DNA of 64,000 nucleotides from Caedibacter sp052030685 (GCF_052030685.1 NZ_JBQAJM010000012.1:4473-68472); one strand, 5' to 3'; counted from the stretch's first letter, positions 8,417 through 18,803 are shown. Program-made: numbers and translations. The notes: a model not told the origin generated them from the sequence alone.

Positions 8417-9292
8417 ATGGGTAAAGAACTCGTTCCCAAAAAAAACACCTTACCAATACCAGCACTTTCTGATACGGATGGCTTAGATAGCTACATCCGT
8501 TTTGCTAGCAGTATCCCAATGCTTTCTGAAGAAGAAGAAAAAGAATTAGCACAACGCTTACGCCAACAAAATGATATTGATGCGGCACAAAAGCTTATTC
8601 TTTCACACTTACGTTTTGTCGTTAAAGTCGCGCGCGGATTTTCGGGTTACGGACTACCTATTACTGATTTAATCCAAGAAGGTAATATCGGCTTGATGAA
8701 AGCCGTAAGACGGTTTGACCCTGATGTCGGCGTGCGTCTTGTTTCCTTTGCTGTGCATTGGGTTAAAGCTGAAATGCATGACTATATTTTGAAAAACTGG
8801 CGTATTGTCAAAATTGCGACAACCAAAGCGCAACGCAAGCTGTTCTTTAATTTGAGAAGCAGCAAAGAACGCTTGGGCTGGTTTAGTGATGAAGAAATCC
8901 AAAGTGTCGCCAAAGAACTTGGTGTTAAGCCTGAGACCGTGCTTGAAATGGAAAAGCGTATGAACGCCTATGATATGGCATTTGATGCACCGGTTGAAGA
9001 GTCAGGCGATGAATCAAGTTTTCATCCGGCTTTATATCTTGAAGATCAGTCAAGGAATCCTGAACAAGCCGCTGTTGAAGATGACTATGAAGAAAAAGTT
9101 CAAGATAAATTACAAGAAGCGATTGATAAGCTTGATGCGCGCAGCAAAGACATCATCTTATCTCGCTGGTTTGCTGAAGATAAACTTACTCTTCACGACT
9201 TAGCAGCAAAGCATGACGTGTCTGCCGAGCGCATTCGTCAGATTGAAGAACTGGCAATGGATAAGCTTAAACGTGCTGTTGCGCGCGTCTAA
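8417..9292 (+). CDS. rpoH: RNA polymerase sigma-32 factor (heat shock)
   Basis: Directs RNA polymerase to heat shock promoters. From the ATG at 8417 the protein has 291 residues, close to the 284 of E. coli RpoH. Region 1.2 starts DSYIRFA, region 2 contains LIQEGNIGLMKAVRRF at 85-100, and the RpoH box QRKLFFNLR at 139-147 is diagnostic. Region 4.2 ends with an SAERIRQIEE helix-turn-helix. Upstream ATGs at 8342 and 8396 extend the frame but sit in or before the predicted promoter. The gene converges with the DHA2 exporter with one base between the stops. FtsX and FtsE, its usual neighbours, are absent. Confidence 0.95.
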   Translation: MGKELVPKKNTLPIPALSDTDGLDSYIRFASSIPMLSEEEEKELAQRLRQQNDIDAAQKLILSHLRFVVKVARGFSGYGLPITDLIQEGNIGLMKAVRRFDPDVGVRLVSFAVHWVKAEMHDYILKNWRIVKIATTKAQRKLFFNLRSSKERLGWFSDEEIQSVAKELGVKPETVLEMEKRMNAYDMAFDAPVEESGDESSFHPALYLEDQSRNPEQAAVEDDYEEKVQDKLQEAIDKLDARSKDIILSRWFAEDKLTLHDLAAKHDVSAERIRQIEELAMDKLKRAVARV

Positions 9293-9293
9293 A

Positions 9294-10695
9294 TTACTTC
9301 GCTGTTGTCAACGCTGCCATGCCATCGGCTTTGGTTAAGCTAAGACTTATGATTAACGCTCCTAACCAAAGTACTAACATCGCATAAAAACTATAGTGAT
9401 ATATCGCTGCACTTGGACTAAAAAGAGATAAATTAAATACACTTAACATACTGCTTAAAACAATCGCTGTTAATGCAACACCCATCGATGCCGCAAATTG
9501 ACGAATTGTTAGATCAATTGACGTTGCATTAGCTGCTTGATCGGCATTTAAATCCATATACGTCAGCGCACCAATGGCTGAGCCAATCAAAATAGTGCTT
9601 GAACCATATAAAAACTCAATAATCACAATATAAATAACCGATGTATGCTGCTCAATCTGCGCAATACCAACAAGCCAGATCATTGCCAAAATCAAATTCA
9701 CTTGTAAAACATTTTTAAAGCCAAAACGTGAGATTATTTGGTTAGCCAACCCTCTAAATGTAAGATAGCCCACGGCAATCGGTAAAGTAAGAAGCCCCGA
9801 GGTAGCTGCATCAAAACCAAAGCCTTCTTGATACATCAAAGGCAGCAGCAAAGAAACACCTGCTGTTAATGCAAATGATATGGCGTTCATTGATACTGCT
9901 GTTTTGAATGTTTTGACTTTAAAAACAATCAAATCTAATACTGGATTAACCTTCTTCAAGCAATACACCACAAGTATCAGCAATAACACGATGCCAATCA
10001 CAATACTCGTATAAACAACACCTTTACTGACAATATCATAATGCCCAATCATCTCCACACCGAAGGTGACAATCACCAAAGCAAAACCAGCAATTAAAAA
10101 TCCAAGAATATCAAAGCGCTTTAATGTCTTAGCGACATGCTGCTGAATATAAATACACCCCGTAATCAACGCCAAACAACCAATTGGCAGATTAATAAAG
10201 AAGATCCAATGCCAACTCAGACTGTCGCATATTATTCCACCGACAAAAGGACCCAATACATAACCGAGCATTGCCGGCGTGAAAATAACTCCTTGCACCT
10301 TAATGAGCTCTTTGCGTAAAAATAATAATCCGTGCCACAGGCGTCATAAAAGCACCACCAACACCTTGCAAAAAGCGGCAAAGCGTCAATATCACCACTG
10401 AATTTGATACGCCGCAAGCAAGTGATGACAAAGTGAAGACCGTCACTGCAAACAAAAATACTCTCTTTGTGCCAAAGCGATCAGTACACCAACCACTAAT
10501 TGGAATAAAGATGGCAAGACTGATGTAATAACTTGCAACCGCAAATTTCAGCAAAATTGGACTAATGCCAAAATCTCTGGCAATGCTAGGAATAGCGGTA
10601 TTAATAATGGTGAGATCTAAAAACTCCATAAAAATTACCACTGCAACAATAAGCGGCACTATCCGACGAATCGCCACCATCGATGAATCTGACAC
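9294..10695 (-). pseudogene. DHA2-family (EmrB/QacA-like) MFS exporter, frameshifted
   Basis: Two adjacent frames (10300-10695 and 9294-10298) together form one MFS protein of about 465 residues. The first piece starts at helix 1, has LDLTIINTAIPSIA (DHA2 motif D1-like) and GWCTDRFGTKR (MFS motif A), and ends in RIIIFTQRAH-stop. The second resumes with KELIKVQGVIFTPAMLGYVLGP. Removing one A from the A5 run at 10318-10322 (a T run on the coding strand) restores a single frame (RIIILRKELIKV). It is a recent frameshift, a phase-variable tract or a sequencing error. The family exports drugs by proton antiport; the substrate is unknown. Confidence 0.85.
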
Positions 10696-10916
10696 GTCAC
10701 TACCCTCTCCAACATAAAACCCGCTTCAAGTCTATGCGAATACTATGCCTGTATCAAATGAAATATATTCAACCTTAGTTTAAATTTTTCTACGCCTATA
10801 AAGCCAAAAACCCAATATCTTTTGATCAGCTTCCATTACTGCCATAAAATGATTTCCATGTTTGAGTCAAATAACCGACAAGATGCTATCAATGTTTTGA
10901 GCAAATAAAAAGCGTG

Positions 10917-11480
10917 CTACATCCCAAAAATTGACGAGATAAATATCTGTAAACAAATAAGTACAAGTAATATCAGCATTGGCGAGAAGTCCATGCCACT
11001 TTGTGTTGGCGGGATAATTCTGCGTGCTTTTCTAAGCAATGGTTCAGTTAATTGATGCAATGCCATCAAAGCCGGGTTATATGAACCTTGTGCAAACCAG
11101 CTGGCAATCGAGCGAATAAAGATCAAGATAATATACATCCAGATCACCGTCAGAATGAGCTTTATCACTGCAACAAACCAAATAATTGACCATGGGATAT
11201 AAAAGCTTTTTGCACTTAGCATTTGTATTAAAATAATTTGCAGCAATAGCACAACGTACGCCAAAACAAGCGCGGCAAAATCCAAACCAAAGAAACCAGG
11301 AATAATACGACGCAATGGTTTCAACAAAGGATTGGTCACACGAATAATCAACTGACAAAATGGATTATAAAAATCAGCCTTTACCCATTGTAAAAAGAAT
11401 CTAAGCAGTACCGCATAAGCGAATAGGCTAAAGATAATTTCTATTAAGAAAAGTCCAACATTATTAACGGCATTAATCAT
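10917..11480 (-). CDS. yggT: YggT family membrane protein
   Basis: A 187-residue integral membrane protein with two tandem YggT domains, each a pair of hydrophobic helices followed by the conserved segment found here as RVTNPLLKPLRRIIP (near residue 50) and QLTEPLLRKARRIIPP (near residue 145). Its start overlaps the proC stop by four bases (ATGA type), so translation is probably coupled. yggT next to proC is a widespread gammaproteobacterial arrangement. Precise function is unknown; roles in osmotic or membrane organisation have been suggested for the family. Confidence 0.9.
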   Translation of the reverse strand: MINAVNNVGLFLIEIIFSLFAYAVLLRFFLQWVKADFYNPFCQLIIRVTNPLLKPLRRIIPGFFGLDFAALVLAYVVLLLQIILIQMLSAKSFYIPWSIIWFVAVIKLILTVIWMYIILIFIRSIASWFAQGSYNPALMALHQLTEPLLRKARRIIPPTQSGMDFSPMLILLVLICLQIFISSIFGM

Positions 11481-12337
11481 ACTTTATCCTTTTGTTCATT
11501 ATGTGTTAACGCATTACCAAACTGGCTTGCCAGCTCTTGTGAGCGTGAGAGGTTCTCTTTGATCGCTTTTGCAATACTCTCTTTAAACCCTGTTTCTGAG
11601 AAAGCTTTTAATGCCGCCGCAGTGACCCCTCCTTTTGAAGTGACATTTTGACGCAAGTTTGACAAGGTCTGCGTACTTTCTAGCGCCATTTTACTTGCAC
11701 CAAAGGCGGTTTGCGTCACGAGCAATGCGGCTTGTTTTTCACTTAATCCTAGTGATACTGCCACATCAATCATATGCTCCATCATCAGGAAAAAATACGC
11801 AGGTCCTGAGCCTGAAATCGCCGTTGTGACATCAATTAAGTTCTCATGATCAACCCACGTAATCACACCAACTTTACGCATAATTTGCTCAGCCATTTCT
11901 TTTTGTTGGCGCGAGACATAATTATTGGCAAATAACGCGCTCGCACCACAACCGATAAGACTTGGCGTATTTGGCATCGCCCGCACAATCGCATAATCAC
12001 CGACAAGCCAATGCGCAATTTGTACCAAGGTAATACCTGCTGCAATCGATATAAACAAGGGTTTATTCTGCTTATGTAATGCCGTTTTAACCGTAAACAT
12101 CAGTTCTTTTAATGATTGTGGTTTAACGCATAGCATAATAATATCGGCATTTTTTACTGCACCCTCAACACTTTGCGTTGTCTTAACACGAAACAGCTGA
12201 TTGAGCATATCCAGTTTTTCTTGGTTGCGATCAACCACCGTAATTGATTGACCAGAAACACCATCACTCACTAACCCAGCGATAATGCTTCTTGCCATAT
12301 TACCACCACCTAAAAAGCAAATTTGAGCATTAACCAT
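11477..12337 (-). CDS. proC: Pyrroline-5-carboxylate reductase
   Basis: Last step of proline synthesis: NAD(P)H-dependent reduction of pyrroline-5-carboxylate. The 286-residue protein opens with the Rossmann motif FLGGGNMARSI (residues 8-18). It ends with the family signature near residues 220-245 (LRQNVTSKGGVTAAALKAF). The segment TAISGSGPAYFFLMME is the conserved dimer and active-site helix. The downstream gene yggT overlaps by four bases. The ProB and ProA genes are not in this window. Confidence 0.95.
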   Translation of the reverse strand: MVNAQICFLGGGNMARSIIAGLVSDGVSGQSITVVDRNQEKLDMLNQLFRVKTTQSVEGAVKNADIIMLCVKPQSLKELMFTVKTALHKQNKPLFISIAAGITLVQIAHWLVGDYAIVRAMPNTPSLIGCGASALFANNYVSRQQKEMAEQIMRKVGVITWVDHENLIDVTTAISGSGPAYFFLMMEHMIDVAVSLGLSEKQAALLVTQTAFGASKMALESTQTLSNLRQNVTSKGGVTAAALKAFSETGFKESIAKAIKENLSRSQELASQFGNALTHNEQKDKV

Positions 12338-12414
12338 TATTAAATCCTTTTTAAAATTTTCATGTAAGGCATTGTTTCAAATTGACTCTTTAAACTCAAG
12401 GCTTTGTAACCACT

Positions 12415-13299
12415 TCACTGATCTTTTCGCGTAACAGCGACACCAAACTTGCTAATCACAACCGAACCAATAACGGCAATAATCCCGCCAATGACGGCAA
12501 AGATACTTGGAATTTCGGATAAGAAGATAGCCGCTAAAATTAAGGTAAATATGGGCATAAGATACAAAGCGCTCGATGCCGCTGCTGCCTTGATATGTTT
12601 AAAGGCGTACCCCCATAATAAATAAGCAATCGCTCCAGGGAAAATCCCCATATAAACAATGCTTAAGACGTGTGACATATCCGAATGTATGACTGAGCTT
12701 ATTGCCTCAGGCGCAAAAATCATTAACATCAAAGTGCCTAGCCACATACAGTAACACACGACTTCAATCGGGTGGTAGCGCGCTAGAAACTTCTTTTGAA
12801 AGCATGAGTAAATCGCACCTGAGCAGGTCGCACCATAGACTAATAGCACACCAGAAAATCCGGCGCTATTGTGACTTCCCAAGAGTATCACTAGCACACC
12901 AAATAAACTGATCACAAACCCCAAGACACCATAGCGATTGATGCGCTCTTTAAACAAAATCATCGCTAAAACAGTGACGATAATCGGCAATTGCGCAACG
13001 ATAAAATTTGCCAAACCAGCACTTACCGTTTTCTCACCTTCATTTAACAAGATGTTGTAAGAGAAAAACCCGAAAAAACCAAGAATAGCGAATAGCATCA
13101 AGTCTTTAAGCCGTGGCAGTTTTTTATTTTTGATCAGACAAAATGGAATCAATGCTGCAACCGATGCCACAAAATAGCGTGATAGTGCCAAACCACCTGC
13201 CGAAAATGCTTCCATCACATAGCGAATACCGACAAACGCAGACGCCCATAAAACAACGGTTATGATCAGTGCTATCAGTGCCTTTTTTTCGTTTGCCAT
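12415..13299 (-). CDS. EamA/DMT family transporter
   Basis: A 294-residue protein of ten predicted membrane helices arranged as two EamA repeats, typical of the drug/metabolite transporter superfamily (RhaT/YdcZ type). The ATG at 13297-13299 is preferred because AGGA lies about 8 bases upstream; an in-frame ATG five codons earlier has no comparable site. Substrates of this family include amino acids and metabolites, and cannot be read from the sequence. It is transcribed divergently from rdgB. Confidence 0.85.
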   Translation of the reverse strand: MANEKKALIALIITVVLWASAFVGIRYVMEAFSAGGLALSRYFVASVAALIPFCLIKNKKLPRLKDLMLFAILGFFGFFSYNILLNEGEKTVSAGLANFIVAQLPIIVTVLAMILFKERINRYGVLGFVISLFGVLVILLGSHNSAGFSGVLLVYGATCSGAIYSCFQKKFLARYHPIEVVCYCMWLGTLMLMIFAPEAISSVIHSDMSHVLSIVYMGIFPGAIAYLLWGYAFKHIKAAAASSALYLMPIFTLILAAIFLSEIPSIFAVIGGIIAVIGSVVISKFGVAVTRKDQ

Positions 13300-13434
13300 A
13301 CATTCAGTCCTCATATTTTGATGCGCTATACTAACTTAATAATTTCAGCATTGACTAGCAGTTTACTTGATTTGCTTAGTTTTTTATTTCACCTTAGAAT
13401 ATGCGCAATTTACTAAACAGGACTCACTAAACAC

Positions 13435-14031
13435 ATGAAAGAAATTGTCTTTGCATCAAGTAATAAGGGAAAAATCAAAGAAGTCAGCGATATTTTATTC
13501 TCTTTAGGCTTCAAGGTAATTCCGCAAACAGCGTTTAATGTCCCCGATGCTGACGAAACCGGTTTAAGCTTCGTTGAAAACGCCATTTTAAAAGCGCGAC
13601 ACTGTGCGCAATTTACGGGACTCCCCGCTCTTGCCGATGACTCTGGTCTATGCGTTGATGCCTTAAAGGGAGCACCTGGGATTTATTCAGCGCGTTTCTC
13701 TGGTGGGCATGGTAATGATGAGGCAAATATCGATAAGCTGCTTTCTGATATGCAAAATGTCACGGATAACAAACGTCAAGCCCATTTTCAATGCGTCTTA
13801 GCACTTGTAATGCATGAGCATGACCCTATGCCTGTCATTGCTGAAGGACGCGTTGGTGGCAGTATTACACATGCACGCCGTGGAGATAATGGTTTTGGTT
13901 ATAATCCTGTTTTTTTACTGCCTGAATATCAGCAAACGATGGCTGAAGTATCTAATGAGGTTAAAAATAGTGTGAGTCACCGCGCTCGCGCACTCACAAA
14001 ACTCAAAGAGAAACTCCACTGCCTTTTGTAG
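13435..14031 (+). CDS. rdgB: dITP/XTP pyrophosphatase (RdgB/HAM1)
   Basis: House-cleaning enzyme that hydrolyses ITP, dITP and XTP to monophosphates and keeps deaminated purines out of nucleic acids. The 198-residue protein has the full family pattern: ASSNKGKIKE at 8-17 for triphosphate binding, LADDSGLCVDAL near residue 65, FGYNPVF near residue 154, and the C-terminal SHRARAL. It stands upstream of ybeD-lipB with an 89-base gap. Confidence 0.95.
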   Translation: MKEIVFASSNKGKIKEVSDILFSLGFKVIPQTAFNVPDADETGLSFVENAILKARHCAQFTGLPALADDSGLCVDALKGAPGIYSARFSGGHGNDEANIDKLLSDMQNVTDNKRQAHFQCVLALVMHEHDPMPVIAEGRVGGSITHARRGDNGFGYNPVFLLPEYQQTMAEVSNEVKNSVSHRARALTKLKEKLHCLL

Positions 14032-14120
14032 AAAAACATGATACTTCAAGATGATTTTCTTGATACTTTACATTACACTAAAGCGCAATATTAATTGATA
14101 GTCGATGAGTTATATTGAAA

Positions 14121-14495
14121 ATGAGTGATAATAAAAAAAATGAACAAAACGAAATAAAAGACAACCAAGAAAATAAAACAAATAGCAACGATCAAGGTAA
14201 TGGCTTACCTGCAAATGAAAATAGTCAGACCAAGCAACCTGACACCTTGTTTGAGTTTCCTTGCCGATTTCCAATCAAAATCATGGCAAATCCGCAAAAA
14301 GAAGTTGCTGAGTTTGTCCTTAACACTTTAGAAAAATACATTGAAAATCCTGAGAAAATTGAATTCACCACACGTGAAAGCAAAACCGGTAAATACATCT
14401 CGATTACCGCAATCTTTGAAGCAACAAGCAAAGAGCAGCTTGACAATATTTATCAAGCATTAAGCGGACATCCTGAGATTCATATGGTGCTTTAA
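14121..14495 (+). CDS. ybeD: YbeD family protein (DUF493)
   Basis: A 124-residue protein. Residues about 40-124 form the ACT-like YbeD fold (FEFPCRFPIKIMA at the start, IHMVL at the end). The first 35-40 residues are a charged Asn/Lys/Glu/Gln-rich tail that E. coli YbeD (87 residues) lacks. The ATG at 14121 is used; a TTG two codons earlier is possible. YbeD is a small conserved protein of unclear function linked to lipoate synthesis by its position. Here too it sits directly before lipB, three bases away. Confidence 0.88.
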   Translation: MSDNKKNEQNEIKDNQENKTNSNDQGNGLPANENSQTKQPDTLFEFPCRFPIKIMANPQKEVAEFVLNTLEKYIENPEKIEFTTRESKTGKYISITAIFEATSKEQLDNIYQALSGHPEIHMVL

Positions 14496-14498
14496 CAG

Positions 14499-15119
14499 AT
14501 GCCAATCATCATTAAAAATCTAGGATCACAGGACTACGAGTCAGTTTATCAGTCAATGGTTGAGTTTACACAATCACGCACTGAAGATACTCAAGACCAA
14601 ATCTGGCTTGTTGAACACCCACCGGTTTTCACCCAAGGTCGTCACGGCAAGCCTGAGCATATTATAAACCCTAAAAACATTCCAGTTATCCAAAGTGATC
14701 GTGGCGGTCAAGTCACCTATCACGGACCAGGACAAGCCGTTATTTACTTTTTATTTGACCTTAAACGTCTTAATTTAGGCGTTAAAGAGTTTGTTTGTAT
14801 GATTGAGAAATCATGCATGCACTTACTAAAAACCTATGGTATCAGCAGTCATACCATTGAGAATGCACCAGGCATTTATGTTGATCAGGCTAAAATTGCA
14901 TCACTTGGTTTACGTGTTAAAAAAGGGCTAACCTATCATGGTCTTGCCATTAATGTAAATATGGATCTGACACCGTTTAACTATATCAACCCTTGTGGTT
15001 ATCAAGGCTTGAAAATGACACAAGTTCACGCGCACAACTCTAAAATCAGCATTACTGATGTATTGAATGATTATGCCAATATATTGACTCAAAAGTTAGA
15101 TAACCCGATTTTCAGTTAG
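14499..15119 (+). CDS. lipB: Octanoyl-[ACP]:protein N-octanoyltransferase
   Basis: Transfers octanoyl groups from acyl carrier protein to the lipoyl domains of dehydrogenase complexes, the first step of lipoic acid synthesis. The 206-residue protein contains the signature RGGQVTYHGPGQ at 68-79, the catalytic lysine K132 in KIASLGLR, and the acyl-thioester cysteine C166 in NPCG, matching K135 and C169 of E. coli LipB. LipA is not adjacent. It probably forms a two-gene operon with ybeD. Confidence 0.95.
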   Translation: MPIIIKNLGSQDYESVYQSMVEFTQSRTEDTQDQIWLVEHPPVFTQGRHGKPEHIINPKNIPVIQSDRGGQVTYHGPGQAVIYFLFDLKRLNLGVKEFVCMIEKSCMHLLKTYGISSHTIENAPGIYVDQAKIASLGLRVKKGLTYHGLAINVNMDLTPFNYINPCGYQGLKMTQVHAHNSKISITDVLNDYANILTQKLDNPIFS

Positions 15120-15175
15120 ACCGATCATGAGATTATTGTCATAATAACCAAAGACTCATTTGACACACATAGGCT

Positions 15176-16651
15176 ATGCAACTAAAACCTAAAAAACTAC
15201 TCCTTAACACCAAGCAACCCTTTGGCTTGTGGTTTTTGTTGTTAACCTCGCTTCTTTATAGCATGGGCACAACGGCTATAACAGTGCATTTTTCTGGCTA
15301 TATTCATAGCATTGCTGATAGTACACAGGAGGGGTTAACCTCTGATATTTTAGCCATCAACTTTAATCTTGTGACGAATCTCTTTTTATATAGTGCAGCC
15401 GGATTAATCGGTGGCATTCTAGGTTATATGATCGGTCATCGCCGCTCAGTAATTATCGGTATGCTTTATTCATTTGTCGCCCTTATCCTGTTATCACTTA
15501 ATAACTTATCCTTAATTGGCTTTTCCGCCTATGTTATTGGTGTCGGACTCGTTATTCCCAATCTATTCACTACATTAAGCTTTCTTTATACTCAAGATGA
15601 CCCAAGACGCCACGCAGGTTTTACCTTGATGTATATGACCACTGTGCTTGGTGCTGCATTATCGTTATCGATTAGTGGCACATTGCAACACTTAAATTAT
15701 CAGCACTGGTTTATGATTATGGCCATAGTTACCCTATTTGCTGTGCTTATTTTCTTAGCCGGTGGTATTTATCTTAATCGCAATATTGGTTTGATTGATG
15801 GTGTTGAAGCAAAATACACACCATCGACCTATAGTGTTTTGTTTATTTTGATCGTACTTTCCTCGGTAACTGATTTTTTACTGCATTATCAGCGCGTATT
15901 ACAAGTGCTTATTATTGCCATAGCACTTATAGCGATTAGCATCATGCTTATCTATGCTTATCTTGAAAAAGATGAGACTCAACGCAAGCGCAACCGCTTG
16001 CTTCTTATTCTATTAGCCCTTAGCATATTTTTCTGGCTTGCTGATAAGAGTATTATTACTATTTTCCTTAACTATCTCACTCTTTTTAACCGTGACTATG
16101 GGTTTTTTAACGCCAAGAGTTTATCGGCTGATTTCTTTTTTGAAGCTAATATTGCTTTAGTACTAATTATTGGCTTTGTCTCAGCAGTACTGTGGAATAA
16201 AAATAAGCACACGCAACATATGAAGCGCTTGATTCGCTTATTTAGTTTGGCTACTTTTTTTATGGCGTTGGCATGTGGTTTGTTATTTTTCAGCTTTTTC
16301 TCGCAATCTTTAAATCACTTTGCAATGACGGGAAACTACTTATTACTTATCACTTTAATGTTAAACTCTGTTGCTAAAGTATTGTTATTACCTTTGTATT
16401 ACGCAATGGTTGGTAAATTCTCACCGCGCAAGTATGAATCTATCGTTATGGGATTTTTCTTTATCATTACCGCAGGCATTGGTGTATTTGTTTACTCTCT
16501 TAATCAAAATATTCTCAATTCGCAAATTCTGACAAGTACTTATCAATCATTATCTTATCTTTATGGCACGCTGTTAGTCGCTGGCCTGCTATGCGCTTGC
16601 TTTGCCTACCTATTAGCAAAATTCATGCACTATCATAAAAAAAATGTCTAA
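15176..16651 (+). CDS. POT-like MFS transporter (oligopeptide family, divergent)
   Basis: A 491-residue membrane protein with about 12-14 hydrophobic helices. The arrangement of the first helices, the GYMIGHRRSVIIG loop (MFS motif A variant) and a later YMTTVLGAALSLSISG segment resemble the proton-coupled peptide transporter (POT/PTR2) family, where YMxxNxGA is typical. The classical ExxERFxYY motif of helix 1 is missing, so the substrate is uncertain. Such POT-like carriers are numerous in Francisella-related bacteria. It starts 56 bases after lipB. Confidence 0.72.
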   Translation: MQLKPKKLLLNTKQPFGLWFLLLTSLLYSMGTTAITVHFSGYIHSIADSTQEGLTSDILAINFNLVTNLFLYSAAGLIGGILGYMIGHRRSVIIGMLYSFVALILLSLNNLSLIGFSAYVIGVGLVIPNLFTTLSFLYTQDDPRRHAGFTLMYMTTVLGAALSLSISGTLQHLNYQHWFMIMAIVTLFAVLIFLAGGIYLNRNIGLIDGVEAKYTPSTYSVLFILIVLSSVTDFLLHYQRVLQVLIIAIALIAISIMLIYAYLEKDETQRKRNRLLLILLALSIFFWLADKSIITIFLNYLTLFNRDYGFFNAKSLSADFFFEANIALVLIIGFVSAVLWNKNKHTQHMKRLIRLFSLATFFMALACGLLFFSFFSQSLNHFAMTGNYLLLITLMLNSVAKVLLLPLYYAMVGKFSPRKYESIVMGFFFIITAGIGVFVYSLNQNILNSQILTSTYQSLSYLYGTLLVAGLLCACFAYLLAKFMHYHKKNV

Positions 16652-16744
16652 ATTTAAGCCATTGACTATTGTTTTTTCAGCGACTCTCCCCATATACTTA
16701 CCAGTAATTTTGACTTTATCATTTAAATATAATATGGAGAGAAT

Positions 16745-17437
16745 ATGAACGATCGTTTTAACTATCAACAAAACGCACGCGTGATTGATGCTCGTGGCAG
16801 CTCAGTCATTCAAACCAATAAAGTGTTGCGTAACACTTATTTACTGTTGTCACTAACCCTTTTGTTTAGCGCTTTAACAGCCGGCTGGTCAATGATGGTG
16901 GCAGCGCCTCCTATTAACCCCTTTATTACGTTAATCGTCTACTTTGCTTTATTGTTTGGTGTGCAAGCAACACGCAATAGCCCAATGGGGTTAGTGCTGA
17001 CTTTTGCATTAACGGGCTTTCTGGGTTGGACGTTAGGACCTATTTTGAACTTCTATATTACAACGTTTAGTAACGGCTCAGAGCTTATCATGATGTCTTT
17101 AGGCGCAACAGGCGCAATATTCTTAGGGCTTTCAGCAATCGCCTTAAATCCAAAACGTGATTTCTCAAGATTAGGCTCTTTCCTTGGCATAGGTGCACTG
17201 ATTGCCTTAGTTGCCATTGTTATTAACTTATTCTTACAGATGCCAGCATTGTACTTAGCACTTTCTGTTATTATTGCTTTTATTTCAGGCGGCTTCATTC
17301 TATGGCAAACCAACCAGATCGTACGCGGTGGTGAGACAAACTACATTGTTGCAACCGTAACTATTTATGTTTCAATCCTAAATATTTTCTTAACTATTCT
17401 ACAATTTTTAGGTATGTTCTCAGGGAATCGTAACTAA
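16745..17437 (+). CDS. Bax inhibitor-1/YccA family membrane protein
   Basis: A 230-residue protein with seven hydrophobic helices. The N-terminal 25 residues are soluble, and the body contains the UPF0005 features: NTYLLLSLTLLFSAL at helix 1, ALNPKRDFSRLGSFL in a loop, and the last helices after ETNYIVATVTIYVSILNIF. In E. coli the relative YccA binds FtsH and modulates its proteolysis; YbhL and YetJ relatives are pH-sensitive calcium leak channels. A ribosome binding site GGAGAG lies 3-4 bases before the ATG. It converges on the permease at 17439 with one base between stops. Confidence 0.9.
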   Translation: MNDRFNYQQNARVIDARGSSVIQTNKVLRNTYLLLSLTLLFSALTAGWSMMVAAPPINPFITLIVYFALLFGVQATRNSPMGLVLTFALTGFLGWTLGPILNFYITTFSNGSELIMMSLGATGAIFLGLSAIALNPKRDFSRLGSFLGIGALIALVAIVINLFLQMPALYLALSVIIAFISGGFILWQTNQIVRGGETNYIVATVTIYVSILNIFLTILQFLGMFSGNRN

Positions 17438-17438
17438 T

Positions 17439-18605
17439 CTAAAACGGCTGTGATATGCCAGATAAATTGAGCACTTGCGCCACTATAACTAAAGCACCCA
17501 ATACTAAAGGATAAAGATTAACTGCATCTTTTCTGTTTTCTTTATCTAAATAAATCGGCGTAAATACAAAAATCACTACCGCAAAAATAGCCGCATATTG
17601 TAAGGCTAAGATAAAGCCTTTGGGATAAAAAACCGTAAATATAAATGGTGGGATAAAGGTCAGTAAGAAACCAATCATTTTATTTAGTTCAATATTAAAT
17701 CGTCTAAAGGTATCTTTAATGTAGTGATAAAGCGATAAGCCAACACAAATAAATGAAGTAATAATTGAAATATTCACAAATACCGATAAGAAGGTATTAA
17801 TACTCGCACTTTGGGTGGCTTCTTTTATCTCACTCATCAATGCTGTTAAGGTATTTCCATCTTTAAAGATGGTCTCATAACTATGCAACCCTTGTTGTGG
17901 CAATATAGCCAAACAGACAATAAGCCAGATGATATAAATGATGAGGACAGCAATGCTGCCGATAAATACACTGCGCTTGACTGCTTGAACGTCACCCTTT
18001 TGATACTCATACAATACGGGAATGATGTTCTGAAAACCAAAAGAAGGTAAAAGTGTTGGCCACGCAAACACTAAAGCATAGAAAGATAATGGCATATCAA
18101 GCATATTTGCCCATTTTAAAGCAAACAGCATACTAATCACGCAGAGCACATAGAATACTAATTTAACCGATACAAAAGAACGATTGACATAATCACTTAA
18201 GCGCGTACTTAAAATGACAAGTCCAAAAATCAAGATAAAGACAATCGCATCAATACTGACTGTTGGCACTTGTGCTTGTGACACCAAATTCACCAATGAC
18301 GCGCCTTGTGTGGTATAGGCTGCCATTAATGCATAGAGCAAAAGCAGATAAACTAATGTGAAAATCATTTGCAGGCTCTTTGGCATTTCCTCTTTGATCA
18401 ATGAGGTGAAGTTCACTCCCAATGGCTGATGCGCGCAGACTTTGATTAATCTTAATCCTGTTAAATACATCACTGACCATAAAATAATAATTAATACAAT
18501 CGACACCCACAAACCACATGCAGCTGTAATTAAAGGCAAGGATAACATCCCCGCACCAATTGTTGTCCCGACCACTAAAAATGCACCACCAAGCGACCTT
18601 GTCAT
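17439..18605 (-). CDS. Aromatic amino acid permease (HAAAP: TyrP/Mtr/TnaB-like)
   Basis: A 388-residue inner membrane protein with 11 predicted helices. It opens with the family signature GTTIGAGMLSLPL (residues 13-25), typical of hydroxy/aromatic amino acid permeases that import tyrosine or tryptophan by proton symport. A second paralogue lies at 60483-61703. Which amino acid is carried cannot be read from the sequence. Multiple HAAAP copies are characteristic of amino acid-dependent intracellular gammaproteobacteria. Confidence 0.9.
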   Translation of the reverse strand: MTRSLGGAFLVVGTTIGAGMLSLPLITAACGLWVSIVLIIILWSVMYLTGLRLIKVCAHQPLGVNFTSLIKEEMPKSLQMIFTLVYLLLLYALMAAYTTQGASLVNLVSQAQVPTVSIDAIVFILIFGLVILSTRLSDYVNRSFVSVKLVFYVLCVISMLFALKWANMLDMPLSFYALVFAWPTLLPSFGFQNIIPVLYEYQKGDVQAVKRSVFIGSIAVLIIYIIWLIVCLAILPQQGLHSYETIFKDGNTLTALMSEIKEATQSASINTFLSVFVNISIITSFICVGLSLYHYIKDTFRRFNIELNKMIGFLLTFIPPFIFTVFYPKGFILALQYAAIFAVVIFVFTPIYLDKENRKDAVNLYPLVLGALVIVAQVLNLSGISQPF

Positions 18606-18803
18606 TTGTTTTCTCCATTAAATGCACCAAAAGCGTAACGATACAACAGTACAGATAAAAAGTATATTTAATCATTGCTCAAAAAATAATTATTTTAGTA
18701 ATCTTTAATATTTTCTTAATATACAGTTCATAACATTGTCAATTGCGACCAACATTTCGCTAATCATAAGAATTAACAACCAAACAAACAAAAGGAATAC
18801 ATT

